In this document: positions 8,441 through 16,031 of the stretch, one piece after another
Layout of the letters: each line of letters begins with the position of its first letter
Numbering within the stretch: the stretch's first letter is position 1
Source: Lysobacteraceae bacterium SCN 69-320
GTDB taxonomy: Bacteria > Pseudomonadota > Gammaproteobacteria > Xanthomonadales > Rhodanobacteraceae
NCBI GenBank assembly: GCA_001725155.1
Contig: MEFP01000008.1
Location: forward strand, 1 to 64,000
Length of the DNA stretch: 64,000 nt
Direction: 5' to 3'
The notes under the pieces: generated by a model
What the model was told of the DNA's origin: nothing
The model's input: the letters and a program-made list of their open reading frames with translations, nothing else
The model's database searches: none
Position numbers and translations under genes: made by a program

Positions 8441-9022
8441 GGCCGCAGCGGCACTTCCTGTGAGACCCAGGAAGCAGAGGCTCAGGCCGGCGCGAGGGGC
8501 CACCAGCGCCAAACTGCCCTGTAATACGCCCGCGTCCCGCCAGACCAAACTCTCTGGGTTTTCGTACTTGGCCGCCGTCATCCCGAGTTCCGCGACGAAA
8601 AAAAGCAGGCAGCCATCGCCCGGGGCTACGTACTCCGCTGCGATGGCGCGCAGGCCGGGCAGCGCCCCCGGTTCGGCGAGGAACTCCAGCCGATGGGTTT
8701 TCGGATCGTATCGCGCCCACGCGCGATCCCGCGGGTGTTCGAGCAAAATGTGGATGGGGTGGATCGCGCCAGCTGACGGCGTTGGTCGCAGTTGAAGGTC
8801 GAAGCCCAGGGGCGAGGACGACGTCTCCTCGCACCGTGCGGTGTGCCAGAGCAGCGTACTCAACGCACCCAGGCTCGGCACAGCGAATGCGCGCTGCGAG
8901 CGTCGCTCCAACACATCTGCGAGAGGGCTTGGGAACGGCAGCTGCTCGCCGTGCCGAGATGGCCAGAGGCACGGGGCATGCGGGTTCGGTGTACCTCGAA
9001 CTCGTGGTTCACGGAAGTCCAT
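8378..9022 (-). CDS. SagB-like nitroreductase-family protein
   Basis: This 214-aa protein belongs to the FMN-dependent nitroreductase/SagB-type dehydrogenase fold. The typical stretch ADVLERRSQRAF near residue 35 is followed by RPTPSAGAIHPIHI (FMN-binding loop of SagB/ThcOx enzymes). The C-terminal region is WRDAGVLQGSLALVAPRAGLS...LGLTG. It is the last gene of the four-gene operon, and its ATG at 9022 overlaps the QueC-like gene by 14 nt. No azoline-peptide precursor or SagC/SagD partner is nearby, so its oxidation or reduction substrate may be linked to the deazapurine chemistry suggested by its neighbours. Confidence 0.75.
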   Translation of the reverse strand: MDFREPRVRGTPNPHAPCLWPSRHGEQLPFPSPLADVLERRSQRAFAVPSLGALSTLLWHTARCEETSSSPLGFDLQLRPTPSAGAIHPIHILLEHPRDRAWARYDPKTHRLEFLAEPGALPGLRAIAAEYVAPGDGCLLFFVAELGMTAAKYENPESLVWRDAGVLQGSLALVAPRAGLSLCFLGLTGSAAAASLNEQGELHGVGVAIVGAPL

Positions 9023-9614
9023 AGAAGCCGCCCCCAAGCTGTTCGAGAACCTCGTGGTGCTTGTAGCAGCCGCGGCACGCGCAGCAGGGGTAGTTTGCTT
9101 TGTGGCAACTGTGGGCCCAGGCCATCAGCCCGGCGGGAACCTTGCTCTGCCTGATGAGCTGCTCGGTGCTCAAATGGATTGCGGGGGCGTCGACCGTCAG
9201 TCGGCCTTCCTGGTGCTCCATCAGAGAACTGATTAGCTGCAAGAATTCCGGTGTGCCGTCGAGGTGCGTGGCGTCGCTGGCCACGGTTCCGATCAAGAGC
9301 CGGTTGCACGAGTGCTTCAGCGCGCACGCCCCGGCAAGCGTGATGAGCAGTTGGTTTCGAAAGGGCCACCAATCACTCGCTGGCGCTTCCGGCAGCGCGG
9401 TGCTGCCCGCGAGGTCCCCGGAGCCCAGCGCGCTCGCGTCCACGCGAAGAACGTGATGCGCAATTCCCAGCGCTCCGCAAGCTGCAGCCGATGCCGCGAT
9501 TTCGGCAGCTGCAGGCCGTTGGCCGTAATCGATGGTGATGGCGAGGTCCGGCTTACGCCACCACAACAGCGCGATGGAATCCATTCCTCCAGAGAGCAGC
9601 AGCGCGGATCTCAC
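9009..9614 (-). CDS. QueC-like 7-deazaguanine synthase homologue
   Basis: This 201-aa N-type ATP pyrophosphatase is related to QueC (CDG to preQ0). The PP-loop is SGGMDS at residues 8-13, then IDYGQRP, WPFRNQLL (QueC PGRN position), GTVASDATHLDGTPEF, APAIHLSTEQLIRQ, and a zinc site built from HSCHKANYPCCACRGC. A GTG at 9614 overlaps the previous stop as GTGA, which gives a compact start just before the PP-loop. The longer ATG frame (9668) would re-read 58 nt of the preceding gene. No queD/queE/queF genes are near. QueC-like proteins in type IV CBASS and Qat systems act in defence, and this one is probably of that kind rather than in queuosine synthesis. Confidence 0.85.
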   Translation of the reverse strand: MRSALLLSGGMDSIALLWWRKPDLAITIDYGQRPAAAEIAASAAACGALGIAHHVLRVDASALGSGDLAGSTALPEAPASDWWPFRNQLLITLAGACALKHSCNRLLIGTVASDATHLDGTPEFLQLISSLMEHQEGRLTVDAPAIHLSTEQLIRQSKVPAGLMAWAHSCHKANYPCCACRGCYKHHEVLEQLGGGFYGLP

Positions 9615-10828
9615 AAAGCGACGCCGATCCAGGCCGCGCGGTAAACGGAGCTGACGAAATCTTTGCACATGAAGCAGTCGGAACCTTCCATCATCTTGAG
9701 GTCCTCGCCCGATTCGTTCTCCGCATAAACCACAACCGGCAGGCCCAGCGCGCGCGCGTAGCCGACCTCGTACACCGTCCCCGAATCGAGGCCGTCCGCG
9801 ATGGCGTACATGAGGTCGCAGTCGTGAATGGCTTTCAGGTCAAGCGGTACCACGCGAGCTGCGTCGCCCGGGCCGACGTCGTGGTAGGGCGAGAACACGT
9901 CGAGGCCCATGTCGGTCAGATGATGTCGCGCCTGTTCCACCATCCAAATCTGTCCCAGCGTGAAGAAGGGGCCGGCCAGGTAGACCTTCGCTCGGTAGCC
10001 AGCGGACCACCGCGGGCCTTGCTTCAACGGGGCGGGGTGGAACGTGTTGAGATCGTTCAGCGAAGGGAACAATTGTCTCTCGCAATAGAAAGCAGTCGCT
10101 TGAGATGCGCGAGCGGCCGCATCGGCGGCGCTCAAGCCCCTGACCATCCATGCATGCGCGAAATGAGCAACGAACTGATCCCCTGAGCCCACTTTGGAAA
10201 CATGGCTCGTCTCAAACGTGGGGATTGTCGTGACGACGCCGTTCTCAAGCACCAAGGCTCCGCGCGGACCACGCTTCAGCACCACGGCATCGGCTTTTTC
10301 CAAATCCATGACCGCACGTGCTTTGTCCTGTGCCGCGACGGGAGCGTCTGCACCGAGCAGGGCCGACGCTTCGGTTTCGTTGAGCACGATCGCCAAGTGA
10401 TCCGCGCGCGAGCCGTTCGCCCTGAAGCGTTCGGGCTTGTGGGAGGTTTGAGGGTCGTACACGGCGCGGTGCGCGTGTACTACGGCAGTGCCTTCGATCA
10501 TGCCGTACCGAAGCACGCAATCGTCCTTTACCTGCAGTGGTTCAGGACTGGTGGCAGGTCTGCGAAACGACGGCGTATCCAATCCGTGCATGTAGCGAAA
10601 GGAGACGCCGCGGGGGATGCTCACGGGCTTCCATGTGAAGCCGTACTGCACCGCACGACCGCGCATCGTTTCGTCGGTTAGAGCGTCCGCGAAACCGACC
10701 AGGTTGACCGTCGTGCCGAGAGCCGCCATCGAACACGCGGCTCTGCCAGCGGACCCGTAAACTTCATCCGACGGTCGCCAGATGATTCTTTCGCGGTAAA
10801 CACCACCCACAATCGTGAGGGAAGCCAT
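9611..10828 (-). CDS. PfkB-family kinase fused to nucleoside 2-deoxyribosyltransferase
   Basis: This 405-aa protein has two domains. Residues 1 to ~270 are a PfkB/ribokinase-like fold (GSAGRAACSMAALG near the N-terminus; VGSGDQFVAHFAHAW retains the catalytic Asp of the GAGD motif). Residues ~285-405 are a nucleoside 2-deoxyribosyltransferase (KVYLAGPFFTLGQ, then ADGLDSGTVYEVGYA with the catalytic Glu). Such fusions point to salvage or exchange of a base on a (deoxy)nucleoside with phosphorylation. The gene starts 10 nt after the Gly-rich gene behind a GGGAGA site. It ends in a GTGA overlap with the QueC-like gene, so it is a middle member of one operon. Confidence 0.85.
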   Translation of the reverse strand: MASLTIVGGVYRERIIWRPSDEVYGSAGRAACSMAALGTTVNLVGFADALTDETMRGRAVQYGFTWKPVSIPRGVSFRYMHGLDTPSFRRPATSPEPLQVKDDCVLRYGMIEGTAVVHAHRAVYDPQTSHKPERFRANGSRADHLAIVLNETEASALLGADAPVAAQDKARAVMDLEKADAVVLKRGPRGALVLENGVVTTIPTFETSHVSKVGSGDQFVAHFAHAWMVRGLSAADAAARASQATAFYCERQLFPSLNDLNTFHPAPLKQGPRWSAGYRAKVYLAGPFFTLGQIWMVEQARHHLTDMGLDVFSPYHDVGPGDAARVVPLDLKAIHDCDLMYAIADGLDSGTVYEVGYARALGLPVVVYAENESGEDLKMMEGSDCFMCKDFVSSVYRAAWIGVAL

Positions 10829-10838
10829 TGCTGTCTCC

Positions 10839-11168
10839 CTAGATGATGTTCGGCGTGATGCGAACTCGGACTACGTTGCCCGCCCGTTTGTCGATGACGG
10901 TCGCCGAGTAAGACGTGCCGGCACGAATGCATTCGCGCAGGCGAGTGGCCTTCGGCGACACCAGTCCGCCGATTTCTTGCCCGCGCAGCACCAGGACGAT
11001 GGTGTCCGTCGCGCCAGGCTTCAGGGTGACGTCCAGCACGTCGCCGACCTTCACCTGCGAAATCGCTGCTTGCGGCGAGCGAATTTCGGTCTCGAACTGC
11101 AGGCGTTCGCAGGCGATGTCGTCGCCGTCGAAACTGGGGCCACCGCCCCCTCCACCGCCCCCAGACAT
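10839..11168 (-). CDS. small protein with an octaglycine N-terminus, first gene of the QueC-like operon
   Basis: This 109-aa protein begins Met-Ser followed by eight Gly, then PSFDGDDIACERLQF. The remainder looks like a compact beta-rich domain (VGDVLDVTLKPGATD, IVLVLRGQEIGGLV, RLRECIRAGTSYSATV, VVRVRITPNII). The start at 11168 is fixed by a strong AAGGAGAAGG site just upstream; an in-frame ATG 24 nt earlier lacks one. I recall similar short Gly-leader proteins but no assigned function. Its place at the head of an operon with a QueC-like enzyme, and its unstructured Gly-rich N-terminus, make it a candidate substrate or partner. That is inference. Confidence 0.7.
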   Translation of the reverse strand: MSGGGGGGGGPSFDGDDIACERLQFETEIRSPQAAISQVKVGDVLDVTLKPGATDTIVLVLRGQEIGGLVSPKATRLRECIRAGTSYSATVIDKRAGNVVRVRITPNII

Positions 11169-11476
11169 AACCTTCTCCTTCGTTGATTTCAATCGATGAC
11201 AATCGGCTGCAGACGCGGCCGGAATCCCAGTCGGTTAGCACGCCCCGGCTAATTCCGAGGCTTCCGACGATGTTCAACCTGACCCATCTGCCTCACGGCA
11301 GGGTCAGACCGAGGCACAAAAATCGACTGCTCTGAATTTCCGCAGCCGGCGCGTTTATCGCCACGCCGATGCGACCGACTTGTTCGTCGGCCAATCTTCC
11401 TTCTGACGCCACGGCGCTCAACCTCTCACCCCGTGCGCGAGCGTGCTCCCGCCGTCTGGCTCGCACATAGGCTTTG

Positions 11477-11504
11477 TTCCGAAATTTCCCTCGGAAATTT
11501 CCGA
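11477..11504. promoter_or_regulatory. AT-rich palindrome pair between luxR-like gene and QueC-like operon
   Basis: A perfect 14-bp palindrome TCGGAAATTTCCGA occupies 11491-11504. It is directly preceded by a near copy, TTCCGAAATTTCCC (11477-11490). The pair stands out in GC-rich surroundings within the 383-bp gap (11169-11551) that otherwise holds no convincing gene. It could be an operator for the upstream LuxR-type regulator or for another factor controlling the operon that starts at 11168. Confidence 0.35.
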
Positions 11505-11551
11505 TTCTGTCCAACCGCCTACCGACGCCGTATGGGTCCGCCACCTTCTGC

Positions 11552-12646
11552 CTACGTACCGGTCGCGCTTAGGCCTAGGACGGCGTTGAGGCTGCGCACC
11601 AGGGCCACCAGGGCGGCTTGGTGCCGGGCGCCCGTTTTCCCGTACACCACCTTCAGCCTTGTCCGCGCTCCTTCCTTCGATACCCCCATCGCCGCGGCCA
11701 CTTGGGCCAAATCCGACCCTTTGGCCAATCGCTCCGCCAATTCGGCTTCGCGCGGCGTCAGCCCGAACACGTTGCCGAGCGCCCATCGCAGCGCCTTCGG
11801 TTGGGTCGTCTCCACGGGTTCCACGAAGACCACGCCCCGCGCGAGCCCGAGCCCTCCGTGTCCGGGAAGTCGGTGCGTGGTCGCGTGGCCACCGACGCGC
11901 CCGTCCGACTGGCGGAGGGCGATCGGTGCCGCGGTGGGCAAAAACGACGGGCCACCACCGGGGTGGGCCGGCACCAGCTGCCCGCCGCGCAGGCGCACCA
12001 GGTTTCCGTCACGCAGGAGTGCCTCGCCCGCGGCGTTCCATCGATGGCATCGGCCGCGCTCGTCCAGAAAGAAGACGGCCGTGCCCAACTGGTCGAGCGT
12101 TCGTGCTGCATCCCAGCTGTCGCGATCAGCTGGGGCCAACCGATCCCTGAGCCTGCACGCGTTCACCCAATGCGGGGCGACGCCGCGCAGCCACGCTCGT
12201 TCCTTCGAGCCGTAAATTCCCACGCGCGACGAGCGCAGCAAAGTGATGCTCAGCACCTTGTGGGGCGAGCGGAATCCGATCAGGCCGCACCCGTGATCGA
12301 CGCCCATCGGTCGGAGGAAATCGGCCCAAAAACCCGTGCGCCGGAGCGCCGACAGCGGCAGGCGATCGTCCGGAACCACGACCGAACCGGGCGGTGGTCC
12401 CAGCGTTTCGTTGGGCGGGCGCCACGGGTTGCCGGCGCTGTGGCTCCGCTCGAACGCTTCGGCCGCTGCGCGCCCCTGGCCCACGTAAGCGGGGAGGGTT
12501 TGCCGGCCCGTGGCGACATCGACCTGCAAGACGGCCGCCGCGGGACTTCGGGTGGCTTCGCACACGCCGTGCAGGAATGCGGACGCCCAGTCGGACTCGG
12601 CGAGGTTCTCGAACAGCGACGCGACCAAACGATCGTCAGCATCCAT
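11552..12646 (-). CDS. LuxR-type HTH transcriptional regulator
   Basis: This 364-aa protein has a C-terminal LuxR/GerE HTH at about residues 290-350 (LTPREAELAERLAKGSDLAQVAAAMGVSKEGARTRL, with the usual TPREAE start). The central region (RTLDQLGTAVFFLDERGRCHRWN) is PAS-like, and the N-terminal ~180 residues resemble a sensory domain without a clear ligand motif. There is no receiver domain. It lies on the same strand upstream of the QueC-like operon (gap 383 bp), so it is a candidate regulator of it, although transcriptional linkage is not shown. Confidence 0.8.
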   Translation of the reverse strand: MDADDRLVASLFENLAESDWASAFLHGVCEATRSPAAAVLQVDVATGRQTLPAYVGQGRAAAEAFERSHSAGNPWRPPNETLGPPPGSVVVPDDRLPLSALRRTGFWADFLRPMGVDHGCGLIGFRSPHKVLSITLLRSSRVGIYGSKERAWLRGVAPHWVNACRLRDRLAPADRDSWDAARTLDQLGTAVFFLDERGRCHRWNAAGEALLRDGNLVRLRGGQLVPAHPGGGPSFLPTAAPIALRQSDGRVGGHATTHRLPGHGGLGLARGVVFVEPVETTQPKALRWALGNVFGLTPREAELAERLAKGSDLAQVAAAMGVSKEGARTRLKVVYGKTGARHQAALVALVRSLNAVLGLSATGT

Positions 12647-12755
12647 GGCTTACCTCTCCTGTGCGGGCAAGTCCCATGTGGGAATGCCGCGGAACGACCC
12701 GGATGCAGACGATCCCGGACGAGCCACTTGCGGCGCTTCTGGGAGATCCCCTGTC

Positions 12756-13076
12756 ATGAAGATGTCCTTCCTCGCGCGGGCGCTGCTCGCCGCAACTCTT
12801 GCACTGAGCGCCGTGCCCGGCTTCGCGGCTGGCCCCGCGGATCTGATGGCGTCCGCGGACGACGACGCGCTGGCAGAGGCCCTCGTGCGTCGCCGACTGA
12901 GCCAGGATGACCTGGCGCCGTACCACCGCCTTGAGGTGGTCGTCCGCGACGGCGTGGCGACGCTGACGGGCAGCGTCCGCACCAAGTCCACGCTCGATGC
13001 GGTCGTGACGGAGGTCGGCAAAGTGGCCGGCGTGGACCGGGTGGATGACCGGGTAAAAGTTGAGCCCAACCCGTAG
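12756..13076 (+). CDS. secreted BON-domain protein
   Basis: This 106-aa protein has a Sec signal peptide (MKMSFLARALLAATLALSAVPGFA, cut after AxA near residue 24). One BON domain follows (RRRLSQDDLAPYHRLEVVVRDGVATLTGSV...VAGVDRVDDRVKV). BON proteins are periplasmic or envelope-associated and are linked to osmotic and envelope stress. GGGAG lies about 10 nt before the ATG at 12756. A longer in-frame start upstream would bury the signal peptide and is rejected. The last codons overlap the next gene. Confidence 0.8.
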   Translation: MKMSFLARALLAATLALSAVPGFAAGPADLMASADDDALAEALVRRRLSQDDLAPYHRLEVVVRDGVATLTGSVRTKSTLDAVVTEVGKVAGVDRVDDRVKVEPNP

Positions 13077-13359
13077 GACGGCCGTGTACTTCGCCGCGCA
13101 GCGCGTCGCCGCCGCGGTCCGGGACGCCGCGCGCTTCCACGCTGCCCCGCTCGAACTGCGGGGCGGCGAGGTTGCCATAGCGCGCACGCGGGCGTTCTTC
13201 CAGGCGTTGGTGGACGACGCGCTTGAAGAACTACCCGATGGCTCGATCCCGAGCGACCTGCGGGCGGCCCTCACGTCGGGCGAGGCGGTGGGGCCGGACG
13301 CCCAACGCTGGCTGGCTCCGGTCCTCGACTGGCTGGCCACGGTTTGCCGCATGTCCTGA
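13060..13359 (+). CDS. hypothetical protein downstream of the BON gene
   Basis: This 99-aa protein is not recognised. It is Ala-rich and helical (FAAQRVAAAVRDAARF, RTRAFFQALVDDALEELP, RWLAPVLDWLATVCRMS). The frame opens with TTG at 13060, overlapping the BON gene by 17 nt. A GTG at 13084 is an alternative start with no overlap. It is probably cotranscribed with the BON gene. Confidence 0.5.
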   Translation: MSPTRRTAVYFAAQRVAAAVRDAARFHAAPLELRGGEVAIARTRAFFQALVDDALEELPDGSIPSDLRAALTSGEAVGPDAQRWLAPVLDWLATVCRMS

Positions 13360-13379
13360 ACGCTCGGTCTGGACGGCAA

Positions 13380-13997
13380 TCAGCTCAGCCCGAGGATGCG
13401 CCGGACGTCCTCGAACACGGCGTTCGCCGTGGCGCCAGTCATGCTGCCGGCCAGCGCGTAGCTCCGGCCTTCTGCTTCGACCTCGACTTGGTAAGACAGG
13501 GGGAGCAAGGCGTTCGCGTCCGCGGTGTGCCGGGCCGCGCCGAGCGCCGCGACGCCGCCCACCATGCCCGAGCCGCCACCGGCCGTTGTGATGATCAATC
13601 CATCCAAGGCGTTCCGGCACACCAGCCGGTGAACCGCCTTCGCGGGAATCTCTCGTCCGCTCGGCAGGCGAATCGCCTGCGCGCTGACGCTGAAAGACCC
13701 CGCGGGCGCGCGGTGGCGGCGGAAGGTGCTGAGGGATCCCAGGCGGCCCACGACGAAGCAGAGCGCCAAGAAGAACCCGGCTATTGCGCCACCCACCGCT
13801 TGGGCGGTGCCGATTTGAAACCCCAGCGACCCGCCCAATACGGGGCCGACCGCTAGCAACCACGCGGGCACAGTCGGGCCAACGGCGCCGACGACGTCGA
13901 AGCGCGTCCAGCCGCCTCCGGTGTCGGAGGCGTGGTAGCTGCTCTGGGTCGGATGGGACACGGCCGGGCGGGCAGCGGCTGCAGGGGTGGCAGACAT
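13380..13997 (-). CDS. hypothetical inner-membrane protein
   Basis: This 205-aa protein has a Pro/Ala-rich cytoplasmic N-terminus and a hydrophobic hairpin at about residues 45-90 (VPAWLLAVGPVLGG, GAIAGFFLALCFVVG). A soluble C-terminal domain follows (VSAQAIRLPSGREIPAKAVHRLVCRNALDG...YALAGSMTG). The start at 13997 (MSATPAAAARP) has GGAGG 7 nt upstream. I do not recognise the family. The layout resembles small membrane proteins with a PH-like domain. Confidence 0.6.
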   Translation of the reverse strand: MSATPAAAARPAVSHPTQSSYHASDTGGGWTRFDVVGAVGPTVPAWLLAVGPVLGGSLGFQIGTAQAVGGAIAGFFLALCFVVGRLGSLSTFRRHRAPAGSFSVSAQAIRLPSGREIPAKAVHRLVCRNALDGLIITTAGGGSGMVGGVAALGAARHTADANALLPLSYQVEVEAEGRSYALAGSMTGATANAVFEDVRRILGLS

Positions 13998-14172
13998 GGA
14001 AAAGCCTCCGTGGGTGAGACCTGGCAGGGCGGGCCGTGGCGGCGCCCGGGACAGGTCGGTGCGACGGACCGTACCATGCAAAGTGAGCTAAATATATGAA
14101 CTCCGCCTTATCGAAGTTCGTTTAAACGAACCTCGGGTATAGGTTGTTGGCCGCTCTCCCGGTCGGCGGCCC

Positions 14173-14460
14173 ATGCCCAAGTCCATCCACCGCGCTGAAT
14201 ACCTCGTGCTGTGCGAACTGCTGCGCGACGTGCGCCTGCACGCCGGGCTGACTCAGGCCGTCCTGGCCAGGAAACTCAAACGCCCGCAAACGTTCGTCTC
14301 GACCGTCGAAAGGGGGTTGGTGCGGCAGGATTTTCTGCAGCTGCGCGACTGGTGCCTTCAGTGCGGCACCACGCTCGAAGCCCTGTCGGCGGAGTTCGAG
14401 GTGCGGCTTAAGGAGACTAAAAAAATGGCGCGTGGCAAGAGAGCTGACGCTCAGAAATGA
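14173..14460 (+). CDS. XRE-family HTH protein
   Basis: This 95-aa protein has a Cro/C1-type HTH at residues ~10-65 (LLRDVRLHAGLTQAVLARKLKRPQTFVSTVERG). A short basic tail (KKMARGKRADAQK) follows. It is a single-domain regulator typical of mobile islands. It is divergent from the membrane-protein gene across ~175 bp that contains an AT-rich promoter-like stretch around 14085-14150. Confidence 0.7.
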   Translation: MPKSIHRAEYLVLCELLRDVRLHAGLTQAVLARKLKRPQTFVSTVERGLVRQDFLQLRDWCLQCGTTLEALSAEFEVRLKETKKMARGKRADAQK

Positions 14461-14596
14461 CCGCGCGGAGGCGCCTGCTGTCGGCCTCTATGCGGTTGCG
14501 CTCGAAGATCGCCCCACCATGGGGTCCGCAAACTTCGTCTTCTGCGGTACTCGTGCGAGCATCAGGCGCTCATCGAGCATTACCATTCTGCCGGCA

Positions 14597-16027
14597 CTAA
14601 CTGGCCGGTTTGTTGGTGCGGAGGTGTATCCACAACACGCTAGTCAGTGCCAGTGTGAGCATGCAGAGCGCCAGCATTCCCGGACTTGAAGCAGGGACGG
14701 CAACAGGGGCGACGACGGGTAAGCCACGGAGCTGAACGGAATAAACCAAAGTTCGGCTGCCGAGGCTTGGATCTGAGTCCGGGTGGCGCCAATCGAACGC
14801 AACTGTGGTGCCGTCAGCTGAAACGTCCGTCCGCGAAACCCAGGAATTTCGTGGTGCTCCGAGCGCCGTAGAGACGTTGACGATTTCCCCGGTCAAGCGG
14901 TCTTTGACGTAGACGGATGGAACCTGTGGTGTTGAAAGCAGGTTGGAGGCGCGACTGAAGAACGACACGTAGCGTCCGTCGGAGCTGATCGATGGCCAGA
15001 AGCTTGCGTTGTCGGGGCGGGCTCCATTGAAGCCGGTCGATATGAGCTCGTAGCGGCCGGTCTGGGTATGCACCACGTAGATGTCGGAAAAGCCTATGGC
15101 ATCGCCGGGCCCCAGCTCATCGCTGTTGGCTTCTACTGCCAATAGCTGGCCATCGGCGGAGAACCGTCCGCTACTGCCCTGGTAGTAGGGGGCTCCTGAG
15201 AACTCGCCGCCGGACTGCGTATAGCTCAATCGTTTCGTCGAACCTGTCGCCAGATCGTGGAGCATCAGCTGTTCGGTTCCCAGCGGATTCTCCGAGTTGA
15301 GGTCCGTCGCGTAGCTCAAGAAGGCGGCCCACCGACCATCCGATGAAAGCGTGCCCCCTGCTGAGTTTCCCGTGCTGAAAGTGCCGCTGGGCGTTCGCGT
15401 CACGAGCGTGACTATTCCGGTGCTCCAGTCGCGCACATAGACCTGCACCGGTCGGGAGAGTGGTGGTGTGCTCACGTCGATCATGTTCGATTCGGTCGTG
15501 AACAGCACACGGGTGTGCGAGAACGAAACACCGCCCAACTGCGTTGATCCGGTTTGCGGCGCGGGGTTTCCGGCGGCGTTCCTTCCGAGAAGTTCCGTCG
15601 TTCCCGTCAGGCGATCTCGGATGAACGCATTGTTCAAACCGCCGCCGGTGTAAGGAAAAGTCAGATCCGGATGCAGCGGCGCAGCTGAAGTGAACACCAC
15701 ATACCGCCCATCGACAGAGGGGAACCCGCCGCCGCTGCCGAAGCGGTATTCCACCTCATTGGAATCGACGCTGGCGCGTTCAACTGTGCCGGTATTTCTA
15801 TCCTTGATGAACGTGTCGCTGCGCTCGTTCGTATCTCCAGGAACGATGTCATCCGAGACGCAGGTGTACGTGAGGTAGCGACCTGTGGTGGATAGGAATG
15901 GGCCGATGCACGGCCCAACAGCTGCGCCGCCCGCAGCTGCGAGGCTTTCGAGCATCGGCGCGCCGGCGTCCAAAGCGCTCGCCGGCGAGCCGGCGAGCGC
16001 CAAAATCACCGAGGCCGCATACCGCAT
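14597..16027 (-). CDS. secreted TolB-like beta-propeller protein with a C-terminal membrane tail
   Basis: This 476-aa protein has an N-terminal signal peptide (MRYAASVILALAGSPASA). PD40/TolB-like repeats follow with recurring patterns such as LSSDGRWAAFLSYATDL, FSADGQLLAV and ISSDGRYVSFFSRASNL. The C-terminus is Pro-Ala-Ser-Ser-Pro, a hydrophobic helix (LALCMLTLALTSVLWIHL) and basic residues, like an IPTL/exosortase-type sorting tail. The start is placed 4 nt after the protease stop. A start at 16060 would overlap the protease by 29 nt. It is probably exported and membrane-retained. Ligand or function is unknown. Confidence 0.7.
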   Translation of the reverse strand: MRYAASVILALAGSPASALDAGAPMLESLAAAGGAAVGPCIGPFLSTTGRYLTYTCVSDDIVPGDTNERSDTFIKDRNTGTVERASVDSNEVEYRFGSGGGFPSVDGRYVVFTSAAPLHPDLTFPYTGGGLNNAFIRDRLTGTTELLGRNAAGNPAPQTGSTQLGGVSFSHTRVLFTTESNMIDVSTPPLSRPVQVYVRDWSTGIVTLVTRTPSGTFSTGNSAGGTLSSDGRWAAFLSYATDLNSENPLGTEQLMLHDLATGSTKRLSYTQSGGEFSGAPYYQGSSGRFSADGQLLAVEANSDELGPGDAIGFSDIYVVHTQTGRYELISTGFNGARPDNASFWPSISSDGRYVSFFSRASNLLSTPQVPSVYVKDRLTGEIVNVSTALGAPRNSWVSRTDVSADGTTVAFDWRHPDSDPSLGSRTLVYSVQLRGLPVVAPVAVPASSPGMLALCMLTLALTSVLWIHLRTNKPAS

Positions 16028-16031
16028 GCGG

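Noticed and set aside
8378-9022. Azoline peptide (SagBCD) cluster
   Set aside because: No SagC, SagD or precursor gene is nearby; the SagB-like gene is part of the QueC-like operon.
7159-11168. Calling the locus type IV CBASS or Qat
   Set aside because: No CD-NTase, TGT, QatA ATPase, QatB or TatD-like nuclease is encoded here. Only the QueC-like and OGG-like parts are shared.
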